Origin: Bacillota bacterium
Lineage (GTDB): Bacteria > Bacillota > Clostridia > Lachnospirales > Cellulosilyticaceae
Direction of reading: 5' to 3'
Assembly: GCA_023412455.1 (NCBI GenBank)
Contig: JAEYNQ010000260.1
Coordinates: 1-50,170, forward strand
DNA: 50,170 bases
The notes under the pieces were generated by a model. It was not told the DNA's origin. It ran no database searches and saw only the letters and a list, made by a program, of their open reading frames with translations. Shown here one piece after another: positions 32,201 to 39,053 of this stretch. The position numbers and the translations under genes are program-made. The stretch's first letter is position 1, and each line of letters starts with the position of its first letter.

Positions 32201-32944
32201 AATCAAATAGCCAATAATCAACTAACTAATAATCAACTAACGAATAACCAAACTTACAAGCTAATTCATCAACTAAGCACGCATCAAACCAATCAGTTCA
32301 TTAATCGCTTAACTAATAATCTAATCGACAAGTCGGTAAATAATGTAGTAGGTAATCTGGTAAATTATTCAGCAAATAATGTAGTAGGTAATCTGGTGAA
32401 TTATTCAGCAAGTAAGTTGATGAAGAAGAAGACAGGTGATTTGACACAGACCTTCATCACCCAGAGTCAGGGAGTAGAGCTCTTAAGTGCAACCAACTCT
32501 AAAAAACCACAGAGTAGCCTTTCGAATGAGGAAGTGGTATATGACAGTTTAAATCAATCCACGTTAATACCTATAAAGCGAGAAGAAGGTAAGCTAGAAC
32601 AAGGAGGAAACCTAATCATTCTTCGCCAAAAAGAGAAATTTCTGGAAGAGGAGATATTAGAGACTCACATAGAGAAACGCCTTCAAAAAGTAGTCCGTGC
32701 TATTGTAGAAGAAGAGGTACAGGAGAAGGTTAAAAGTGGTATCGAGAGCTACACATTAGCTAAGGAGCAAGAGCACCATAAAAAGCTAAAGGAATTAGAG
32801 AAAAAACTAGACGAGAACAAAGAACAAGCTGAAAAGCAGGAGAAGGCACGAGAAAGAGATTTAGACATCGATGGAATATATAAAAAGGTCTATGAAAGAA
32901 TTGAAAGAAGCTTAGTGAGTGAAAGAAGAAGGATGGGATTATAG
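29237..32944 (+). CDS. Giant Asn-rich repeat protein of the eCIS (unknown; possible length-control or fibrous protein)
   Basis: I do not recognise a family for this 1235 aa protein. No signal peptide or membrane segment. It is extremely rich in Asn, Gln, Tyr and Ser. Two repeat arrays stand out: a four-residue NIxx period (residues about 319-377) and a five-residue xxNNQ period (about 930-1010), the latter followed by a duplicated 12-residue NNVVGNLVNYSA unit. The last about 110 residues are a charged coiled coil ending YKKVYERIERSLVSERRRMGL. It occupies the place of the small Pvc6 gene between the tube initiator and the CIS_tube adaptor. Tape measure, external fibre or scaffold are all possible; the helical C-terminus resembles the short Arg-rich tails of Pvc6-position proteins, in my judgement. 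Confidence 0.7.
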   Translation: MIINKKPMTSVKNIHTIGSSFGEQIASKNIYVDEKGLRQETKMVFKNDGPTGTDFYFEAIIELLGQLKALNASGTNLSVSQNLIKQEIIRQVKNNISITQNQNYSPQIYQTVNQFITEKHFNNNEAIETVIHTINNSLKKKSEISLNKQLTASSYLTQVAYSPERLIENKAVNKAISYKQEKTILVDNPIHIQLAFLDNNPIMLQELEGNRDKSSKPIVAKEGIRSSEQVQLRDKGHSQQQGQEIKQVHFISQVWKNSINWMKQIGGGQAYNFLATHHWFGLTVNKDASNKSISSISKSIKRNIETNSTTSIINNLQHSIENPIENNIKYNIENNIQANIENSIKNNIKSNIKNNIKSNIKSNIKSNIQNNIQNNIQGSSEKSYKVLMSEKVHLDVFNNSEKVHNWLATQVNTYPPINNPRLYNPLFYNQTIARSVQSLFYNHEVKFFSKNRIKKERGLLQLTYLTKNSYLNEEERSVTFAIQSSYPFIRARNNSLKDKDRESYGQHERLESNRQRELFFQTTKWMEILKIQKAFSGRDNLHLQSNRSNNVYQNNAIISNSLRYGALEKTVFTKEPYPLIQRQDYYVGDSYKIEYEGLKTALQEQVVYQPILFTNRGNREIFSSQKVTLQQQIAYNLGNFIENKVQGTLSTTIQKLSLLQRYQTLSTQLQSYESKNYKANSYRTKHYNKKDSVENLWITNQHPMKHWVIKSHEQSILSLSKPLLMQLFQSKHSVFQKEVIFDRLSAKEKEVSLSASSYYDFIQGTKTYLTQLQHYKNKINANYFSNTEVLGAMQQPIVRNKINLSQKQVKESFTGYIQHIRFITENRWTNSLLINKHFVNKYKRQQIDRLTQPVTHTQPMSENDLQVSYLQAAYLEEEKQKEIANPFILKITQKYLNNRVINNLRNKQMNQRTNNQTNKLANQLINNQTYRLTNPIANKHMASNPIANNHRTNNQIANNQLTNNQIANNHRTNNQIANNQLTNNQLTNNQIANNQLTNNQLTNNQTYKLIHQLSTHQTNQFINRLTNNLIDKSVNNVVGNLVNYSANNVVGNLVNYSASKLMKKKTGDLTQTFITQSQGVELLSATNSKKPQSSLSNEEVVYDSLNQSTLIPIKREEGKLEQGGNLIILRQKEKFLEEEILETHIEKRLQKVVRAIVEEEVQEKVKSGIESYTLAKEQEHHKKLKELEKKLDENKEQAEKQEKARERDLDIDGIYKKVYERIERSLVSERRRMGL
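30193..30369 (+). repeat. 12-bp tandem repeats coding for NIxx tetrads
   Basis: About fifteen copies of a 12-base unit such as AATATTAAAAGT, in frame inside the giant repeat gene. The 3' copies are nearly identical, which suggests recent slippage-type expansion; the 5' copies have drifted. Confidence 0.9.
32040..32260 (+). repeat. 15-bp tandem repeats coding for xxNNQ pentads
   Basis: Around fourteen copies of 15-base units alternating IANNQ, LTNNQ and HRTNN-type pentads (for example ATAGCCAATAATCAA and CTAACTAATAATCAA). Near-identical blocks of several units recur, showing block duplication. The unit lacks the central Leu/Phe of true pentapeptide-repeat proteins. Confidence 0.9.
32339..32410 (+). 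repeat. 36-bp tandem duplication
   Basis: Two adjacent copies of a 36-base unit (32339-32374 and 32375-32410) differing at about one base, coding twice for NNVVGNLVNYSA in the giant repeat protein. Confidence 0.92.
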
Positions 32945-32968
32945 TTCGCTAAAGTGAGGTGATTAAAA

Positions 32969-33715
32969 ATGGGAAAGCCTAATGAAGTAGTAGCAGAGGA
33001 AAATCTAGATGCAGAGGCCCCAACGGACAAAGCCTATATCAAGATACTGTCTGGTGGGATGTATGAAGATGGAGAAGGCTTTTATGAGGACGAATTTATT
33101 AAGGTTCAGTTTAATCCTACTAGCTACTCTATTAAAAGTCGCTCCAATGTAGATGCTAAAAATATAGGAGCTTCAGATGGTGCAGATAAGTTTGGAGAGT
33201 TTTCACCAGAACCCAGAGAACTGAGTGTCACCCTGTTTTATGATTCGATTGTCCAAATGGATTTCTTAGAGAAGAGTAAAAATATATTTAATGATGTGAA
33301 ATCCATTATCATGAAAGGCGGAGGCCTGGTAGAGACAGCTATGGGGTTAATAGAAGTAGTGGATAAGTACCCAGCAGAGCAGGATTTAAATGAAATGTAC
33401 TTAGACAGACTAAGTCGCTTAGGCACTGTAATGGAAACGCCACCTCGCTTACCTTGGATTGCTTTTATATATGGGAGTACAGAGTTTAGAGGTTTTGTAG
33501 ATGATATAAATATTAAGTACAAGCGCTTTAATAAGCAAGGAGAGGTTATAAGGGCAGAAGTAAGCCTCTCTATAAAGGAAGTTGCAGAGTTTGCAGGGGA
33601 AAGTAGTAGTCCAGAAGCTGCCCCAGCAGCTTCAGCAGCAACTGGGGCAGCAGGGGCTTCTACCCCTCAAGTTGTTAAAGATGAACCTATAAACTTAAGC
33701 GATTTATTTGGCTAA
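32969..33715 (+). CDS. CIS_tube adaptor protein (Pvc7 N-domain-like) lacking LysM
   Basis: A 248 aa protein linking tube and baseplate hub. Residues about 20-205 match the eCIS tube-adaptor family (FIKVQFNPTSYSIKSRSN, RELSVTLFYDS, MEVDKY-type linker, PRLPWIAFIYGSTEFRGFVDDINIKYKRFNKQGEVIRAEVSLSIKE; the last split here only in reading). Pvc7-type proteins normally end in a LysM domain; this one instead ends in an Ala/Pro-rich low-complexity tail (about 210-248) finishing PINLSDLFG. The loss is complete and not a frameshift, because the gene stops cleanly before the next gene's AGGAGG. Confidence 0.88.
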   Translation: MGKPNEVVAEENLDAEAPTDKAYIKILSGGMYEDGEGFYEDEFIKVQFNPTSYSIKSRSNVDAKNIGASDGADKFGEFSPEPRELSVTLFYDSIVQMDFLEKSKNIFNDVKSIIMKGGGLVETAMGLIEVVDKYPAEQDLNEMYLDRLSRLGTVMETPPRLPWIAFIYGSTEFRGFVDDINIKYKRFNKQGEVIRAEVSLSIKEVAEFAGESSSPEAAPAASAATGAAGASTPQVVKDEPINLSDLFG

Positions 33716-33733
33716 AAAATAGGAGGTATCTGT

Positions 33734-34858
33734 ATGCCGGCAGAGTATAACATCAAAGATTTAGCAGAGAAATATGAAAAGTTTGCAAGTCCTAGCTATT
33801 CTATTGAGATAGAAGGCAAGAAGCTGGATGAAAACTATACGAAAACCCAACTTACTGTGGAACTTACAGCTACCTTTGAAGCCAGTTGGTGTAAATTTGA
33901 GATAAGTAATGCGTTTAAAAGTTTAAAGGGAGATAAAATTACATTAGAAGAGGATATAAATAAAAGTATTAAGCTGGGGAGTAAGGTCGAGGTTATAGTA
34001 GGCTATAAAAATGTAACCCATAAAAGAATATTTCTAGGTTATATAGACACCATTTATCTAGACTATAACAAAGGAGGGGATATTGTTTATACCGTGGAAT
34101 GCTTAGATGCAAAAGGGATTATGATGAATAGTATCCGTTCAGAGGTAAAGACCAGTATCAAGAAGTATAGTGAAGCTGTTGAAAATATTTTAAAGAGCTA
34201 TAGTAGCCTTGTAAAGATAGACAGTAAAGGCTTAGATAAAAGTGATGCAGAGGTAACCACCCTTATAGAGCAACATAATGAAAGTGACTATGATTTTATT
34301 GTAAAAATAGCCAAGAAGCTGAACTATAACTTTTTTATTTTAAATGGCTATGCCGTCTTTAAACCTAAAGCAGATGTTAAAAAGGAGCTTCTTTTTGAAT
34401 TTAATATTAATGAATATGTTCAGAGCTTTATGATGAAGAGCGCCTTAAAGAACCAGGTATCCAGTGTAACGGTAAGGGCAAATAATGAAAAGGACCCTAC
34501 TAAGCCTTTTCAGGCTACAGCTAATAAATATAAAAATTTAATTACAGGAGCCATGACTAAACCAGCTGCAGCCAGTGTTATTAATAACAAGGTCTCTCAG
34601 ACGATTATCGATTTATCGGTAGATTCTGAGGCAACAGCAAAGGCAAGGGCAGAAGCTAAACTTATGGAGTTATCCTATAGCTTGAGTAAGGGGAAGATTG
34701 GGATAGTAGGTTTGCCAGAACTTGTTCCAGGAAGGATTGTAAAGGTAGAGGGTTTTGGGGCTAATTATAATCAGAAGTATTATGTATCAAAGGTTATTCA
34801 TCATATTAAAGACAGTAGGTTTACTACAGAATGTGAATTAGAGGTGAATAAGGTATGA
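33734..34858 (+). CDS. Baseplate hub protein (gpD / T4 gp27-like)
   Basis: A 374 aa hub protein of the phage late-control gene D / VgrG N-terminal family. Recognisable parts are the tube-like beta-barrels around residues 15-130 (KVEVIVGYKNVTHKRIFLGYIDTIYLDYN) and VTTLIEQHNESDYDFIVKIAKKLNYNFFILNGYAVFKP at about 170-215. The stop overlaps the start of the spike gene (ATGA). In many eCIS hub and spike are one VgrG-like protein (Pvc8); here they are separate and translationally coupled. Confidence 0.92.
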   Translation: MPAEYNIKDLAEKYEKFASPSYSIEIEGKKLDENYTKTQLTVELTATFEASWCKFEISNAFKSLKGDKITLEEDINKSIKLGSKVEVIVGYKNVTHKRIFLGYIDTIYLDYNKGGDIVYTVECLDAKGIMMNSIRSEVKTSIKKYSEAVENILKSYSSLVKIDSKGLDKSDAEVTTLIEQHNESDYDFIVKIAKKLNYNFFILNGYAVFKPKADVKKELLFEFNINEYVQSFMMKSALKNQVSSVTVRANNEKDPTKPFQATANKYKNLITGAMTKPAAASVINNKVSQTIIDLSVDSEATAKARAEAKLMELSYSLSKGKIGIVGLPELVPGRIVKVEGFGANYNQKYYVSKVIHHIKDSRFTTECELEVNKV

Positions 34859-35610
34859 GTATTACAGAAGTGCTAAATAAAGAGGGTAGTGATAGGCCAA
34901 GTCATTTCTTCTTTGGTGTGACAGTAGGTGTTGTGACAGATATAGAAGATCCAGACAAATTAGGACGTATTAAAGTGAAATTACTCAATCGTACAACTTC
35001 TGAATGTGAAACAGACTTCATTCGTATCCTTACACCTATGAGCGGTAAAGAATGGGGAATGTTCTTTTTACCAGAAGTTGGAGATGAAGTATTAGTAGCT
35101 TTTAGTGAGGGCGATATGCTAAGACCTTATGTTATTGGCTCTCTATGGAATCAGACCAATAAGCCCCCCGTAACCATTAAAGATAAAGAAAATAAGGTGC
35201 GTCAGATCAAGACTAAAAATGGGCATGAAATCACCTTTGTTGATGAAGAGGGGAAAGATTCGATTACCATAAAGACGCCTAAGGATTTAACCATAAAGCT
35301 AGAGGATGAAAAAGAGGTTATTTCTATTCAAAATAAAGAGGGTAACAATATTGTCAAAATAGATGCTAAAAATGGTGAGGTACAAGTTTTAGCTGAAAAG
35401 AAGATTACCGTAAAAGCTGGAAACTCTAAAATGGAACTAGATGGCAGTAGTAATAATGTAGTGATTGAAAGTAACCAGTCCATTAAACTCAAGTCGCAAC
35501 AAATTGTCATTGATGCCAAAGGCAGCCTAGAACTAAAGGCATCTAGCAATATTAATATTAACTCCAGTGGTCCAACCAACATTAAGGGGGCTATAACAAA
35601 AATCAATTAG
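34855..35610 (+). CDS. Central spike protein (gp5 / VgrG / gpV-like)
   Basis: A 251 aa spike. Residues about 15-105 form the OB-fold (GVVTDIEDPDKLGRIKVKLLN, then WGMFFLPEVGDEVLVAFSEGD and RPYVIGSLWN). Residues about 115-251 are a repetitive beta-rich stretch of alternating Lys/Ile/Val ending in a SSNININSSGPTNIKGAITKIN-like tail, typical of the trimeric beta-helix needle. No lysozyme domain and no effector extension are present. It overlaps the hub gene and precedes gp25 with no PAAR gene between. Confidence 0.92.
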   Translation: MSITEVLNKEGSDRPSHFFFGVTVGVVTDIEDPDKLGRIKVKLLNRTTSECETDFIRILTPMSGKEWGMFFLPEVGDEVLVAFSEGDMLRPYVIGSLWNQTNKPPVTIKDKENKVRQIKTKNGHEITFVDEEGKDSITIKTPKDLTIKLEDEKEVISIQNKEGNNIVKIDAKNGEVQVLAEKKITVKAGNSKMELDGSSNNVVIESNQSIKLKSQQIVIDAKGSLELKASSNININSSGPTNIKGAITKIN

Positions 35611-35621
35611 GAGGCCAGAGT

Positions 35622-36017
35622 ATGGAAAGAGATAAAGAGACTTTGGGATGGTATTTTCCTTTGCAAGTCAATCCTCAGACGGGAAGCATTCAAACAACGG
35701 ACTTAAAAACAGATATCCGGCAATCCTTACTTATTTTGTTAAGTACAAGGAAGGGTGAACGTTTAGGCCATAAAAACTATGGTTGTAACTTAGACCGCTT
35801 TATGTTTGAACCCATTACTTATAGCCTTATTAAAGAGGTCAAAGAAGAGGTAAAAAGGGCCATTAAGACATGGGAGAAGCGTGTAACCAATGTAGAAGTT
35901 AAAGTTCTCAATGCCAAAGAGGATGAAACCATGTTGGTTATTAACATTAGCTACGTCATTAGTGATACAGAAGAGTTGGATCAGTTTAATCATATTTATC
36001 ATCTTTTACAGGAATAA
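35622..36017 (+). CDS. Baseplate wedge protein (gp25-like, Pvc9-type)
   Basis: A 131 aa gp25/GPW family protein linking sheath and baseplate. The core matches well: DIRQSLLILLSTRKGERLGHKNYGCNLDRFMFEP with the EPIT motif, then TNVEVKVLNAKEDETMLVINISYVI. AGGAGG-type site before the ATG; 11 bases after the spike gene. The N-terminus (about 1-30) is slightly longer than in minimal gp25 proteins. Confidence 0.93.
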   Translation: MERDKETLGWYFPLQVNPQTGSIQTTDLKTDIRQSLLILLSTRKGERLGHKNYGCNLDRFMFEPITYSLIKEVKEEVKRAIKTWEKRVTNVEVKVLNAKEDETMLVINISYVISDTEELDQFNHIYHLLQE

Positions 36018-36043
36018 ATTTTACATAGAAAAGAAGTGAGTGT

Positions 36044-39034
36044 ATGAGAGTCCCTATCATTGATAATAGAAGTAATGAGATTATTTACAAACAACTTATA
36101 AAACTTGCTAGGAACTATGTCCCTGAATGGAATGGTGCAAAAGAAGGGGATCTAGGTGTTATATTATCCCATCTCTTTGCCAATATGATGAAGGAAACGA
36201 TACAACGCTTCAATAAGATACCTTATAAAAATTTTATTTATTTTTTAAATATCTTAGGGGCGGATACATTACCTGGTATTTGCTCCAAAGGGTATGTCAC
36301 CATTGACCTTAATCCAGGGACGGAGCCAGGGGTAGTGGTAGCAAAGGGGAAGCACCTTTTTGCTCAAGATGACGGAGGTAACCGGGTATTATTTGAAGTA
36401 GAGGATGAGCTATTAGCTATTGATAATAAAGTTAAGGAAATTCTTTGTAAAAGCAGTACACAAGGTAAGATCGTTCGTAGCTTTGATGAAAAGGTTAAAG
36501 AGGACGCCTTTAAGTTATTTGATTTTAACGGAGGAGAAAACTTACAGTGCTACCGTTTTGTCTTTGATGAGCAAAATGTATTACATATTAATAACGGAGC
36601 AGAGATTACACTGCAGCTTCTTCATGACGAAAGACCTTATTTAGAAAATCAGATAGTAGAGAAATTAAAGGATAAAACCTATGCCAAGTGGGAGTATCTT
36701 ACAGAAGAAGGCTGGCAACCTATCCAGGAGGTAACAGGCGTAGACAATACGTTGCATTTTAAGGTAACTGGCCCTATTTTAGAGGCTCCCTATAATGAGT
36801 TAGTAAGCAGATGGCTTTCTTGTACATTAATGGACCCAGTAGGCGAAGCTGAGATTTGTTTTACCCAACTTAGGGTAGCTTCTCAAGCAGAGGGGATTTT
36901 GCCAGATAGCTTATATAATAATGACCTATCTCTTATAAAAACCACTTTTTTACCCTTTAACGAAAGATTTAGCAGTTATGATGATTTTTATATCAATTCT
37001 AAAGAAGCTTTTTGTAAAAAAGGAGCTATTGTAAAAGTAGAAATGGTCATTGACCACATCCTAGTACCTATAGAAGAGAAGAGGGTAGAGAACAAGATTA
37101 AATGGAAACCGATCCTTAGACAGAGCGAGCTGACTACCCCCCAAGAAACAGAAATCAACGTAGAAAAGGTTATTTGGGAATACTGGAATGGCAATGGGTG
37201 GAAGCGCTTATTTGATGAGAATTTATATGAGGACATTTTTAAGCTAGAGGGAAAGCAGAAGGTTACTTTAACCTTTACTTGTCCAACAGATATGGATACG
37301 ACTTATATAGGGGCAGATCAAGGGCTATGGATACGTGCACGGATTTTAAGTGTTAATAATGCCTTCGCCCTTAATACTTATTTTAATTCGCCTATTATTG
37401 AAAAAATAACTATTAGTTATTCCTATAGAAATGAGATGCAACCTGTAGAGAGAATCTTCCTAGAACGGGATTTAGAAAAAAGAATGATAGCTAATAATCA
37501 AAGGGAAGAGATTAAAGTTTATTCAAAAGAAACAGATGATAGACCAGCAGCTTACTTAGCCCTTAATCATCCGATAAAAGGAGGACCTATTAAAATCTTC
37601 TTTAAAAAGGTGGGGCAAGATTGTAAAGAGCCACCAGCTATTAAATGGGAATATTGGGGACTAATGAATGGAACTTATAAGTGGATTGAGCTTAAGCTAA
37701 TGGATGAAACAGAAAACATGAGTAAAAGTGGACTGATTACCTTTGTTGTTAAAGATAATTTTGAGAAGGCTAAGCTATTTGGTAAAGAAGAATACTGGCT
37801 TCGAATAGTAAACACAGACAAGAGGTATGATGAAGAAGCTGGTAGTAAACAATTACCAGAATTAAGTGGGATCTACTTTAATACGGTTAAGATTGTACAG
37901 CAAGAAACCATGGAAACAGAATATTTTTTCATGGAACTCGAGGAAGCCAATAAACTTTGCGTCTTGACGCAAGGGAATCTCACCCATGAGACTGTTTGGG
38001 TAGATGAACTAGATGACCTTCTAGCAGATGATATTAGTTTGATGAGTGAAGAAACAAAGAGAGAGGCCCTTATTGAGAAAGATGAAAGTGGCATGCCCAT
38101 TTCCTATTGGGTGAAGTGGGAGCGCATTTCGAATATTAAGGAAGCTGGCCCAGAAGATCGGGTATATATGCTTGATGAGAAGAGGGGCAGAGTTTTATTT
38201 GGAGATGGCAAGCATGGAAAGATTCCAAATGCTTCTTATAATGAGACAATACGTATTGATTACTCTGTAGGCATGGGGGATAGAGGAAATTTTGAGGCCT
38301 TTAGTATAGATGGCTTTTCAGACGCCGTCCCTTTTGTAAATAGAGTCTATAACATTGAACCCATTGCAGGAGGGTGCGATGTAGAGACTTTAGAAGAAGC
38401 TATAAGACGTAATACAAAATTGGTGCGCCATCAGGATAAGGCAGTGTCTATTGATGATTATGATAGTCTTGTTAGAGCAGCAGATCGGAATATTGTGAGA
38501 GTGAAGGCTATGAGCTGTATCAATGAAGAAGGAGAAGGAGAGACAGGATGTGTGACCATTGCTATTCTTCCTCGATATGCCAATTCTGTAGGAAATTACT
38601 TTTTAGAAATAAAAGAGAATGTCATGAGAGAACTCCAAAGGAAAGGGCCTGCATTATTAACTTATAGTGAGAAATTTAAGGTAAGAGAAGTACAATACAT
38701 TGAGTTTTGTGTAAGTGTTAAGGCTAATATTGAGAACTATAATGACTATCAAAACATTTATAAACAGATTGATGATAGGTTAGAAGAATATCTCGACCCT
38801 ATTAAAGGCAACTTTGATGGTAAAGGCTTTGAAATAGGTGTATTACCTACTAAAACCCAAATCTATAATTACATAAAAGGGATTCCAGGGATTATTACCA
38901 TTGATAATGTGATGATTAACTGTTATGAGCGAATAAGGGAAAGTCGTCGGGAGATAGATTACTATCGTTTAAGTGAACGACCTTATGCCGTTCCAATGAG
39001 TGGGACCCATACCATAGAAATAACCGTACTCTAG
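36044..39034 (+). CDS. Baseplate J-like protein 1 (Pvc11-like)
   Basis: A 996 aa baseplate wedge protein. The N-terminus (about 20-75: YVPEWNGAKEGDLGVILSHLFANMMKETIQRFNKIPYKNF, read in parts) and the baseplate-J core near 775-830 (GGCDVETLEEAIRRNTKLV then SIDDYDSLVRAA) are recognisable. Between them lie repeated beta-rich modules with KWEYWG/WEYWNGNGWKRL-type motifs, making it much larger than phage gpJ. Such modules usually extend the wedge outward. It is preceded by gp25 and followed by a second J-like protein, as in other eCIS. Confidence 0.92.
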   Translation: MRVPIIDNRSNEIIYKQLIKLARNYVPEWNGAKEGDLGVILSHLFANMMKETIQRFNKIPYKNFIYFLNILGADTLPGICSKGYVTIDLNPGTEPGVVVAKGKHLFAQDDGGNRVLFEVEDELLAIDNKVKEILCKSSTQGKIVRSFDEKVKEDAFKLFDFNGGENLQCYRFVFDEQNVLHINNGAEITLQLLHDERPYLENQIVEKLKDKTYAKWEYLTEEGWQPIQEVTGVDNTLHFKVTGPILEAPYNELVSRWLSCTLMDPVGEAEICFTQLRVASQAEGILPDSLYNNDLSLIKTTFLPFNERFSSYDDFYINSKEAFCKKGAIVKVEMVIDHILVPIEEKRVENKIKWKPILRQSELTTPQETEINVEKVIWEYWNGNGWKRLFDENLYEDIFKLEGKQKVTLTFTCPTDMDTTYIGADQGLWIRARILSVNNAFALNTYFNSPIIEKITISYSYRNEMQPVERIFLERDLEKRMIANNQREEIKVYSKETDDRPAAYLALNHPIKGGPIKIFFKKVGQDCKEPPAIKWEYWGLMNGTYKWIELKLMDETENMSKSGLITFVVKDNFEKAKLFGKEEYWLRIVNTDKRYDEEAGSKQLPELSGIYFNTVKIVQQETMETEYFFMELEEANKLCVLTQGNLTHETVWVDELDDLLADDISLMSEETKREALIEKDESGMPISYWVKWERISNIKEAGPEDRVYMLDEKRGRVLFGDGKHGKIPNASYNETIRIDYSVGMGDRGNFEAFSIDGFSDAVPFVNRVYNIEPIAGGCDVETLEEAIRRNTKLVRHQDKAVSIDDYDSLVRAADRNIVRVKAMSCINEEGEGETGCVTIAILPRYANSVGNYFLEIKENVMRELQRKGPALLTYSEKFKVREVQYIEFCVSVKANIENYNDYQNIYKQIDDRLEEYLDPIKGNFDGKGFEIGVLPTKTQIYNYIKGIPGIITIDNVMINCYERIRESRREIDYYRLSERPYAVPMSGTHTIEITVL

Positions 39035-39053
39035 TATAGAAAAGAGGATAATT

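Noticed and set aside
32040..32260. Pentapeptide-repeat (quinolone-resistance type) domain
   Set aside because: The five-residue period is there but the central Leu/Phe of the A(D/N)LXX motif is replaced by Asn throughout.
30193..32410. CRISPR array
   Set aside because: The repeats are short tandem coding repeats without unique spacers and stay in frame with a long gene.
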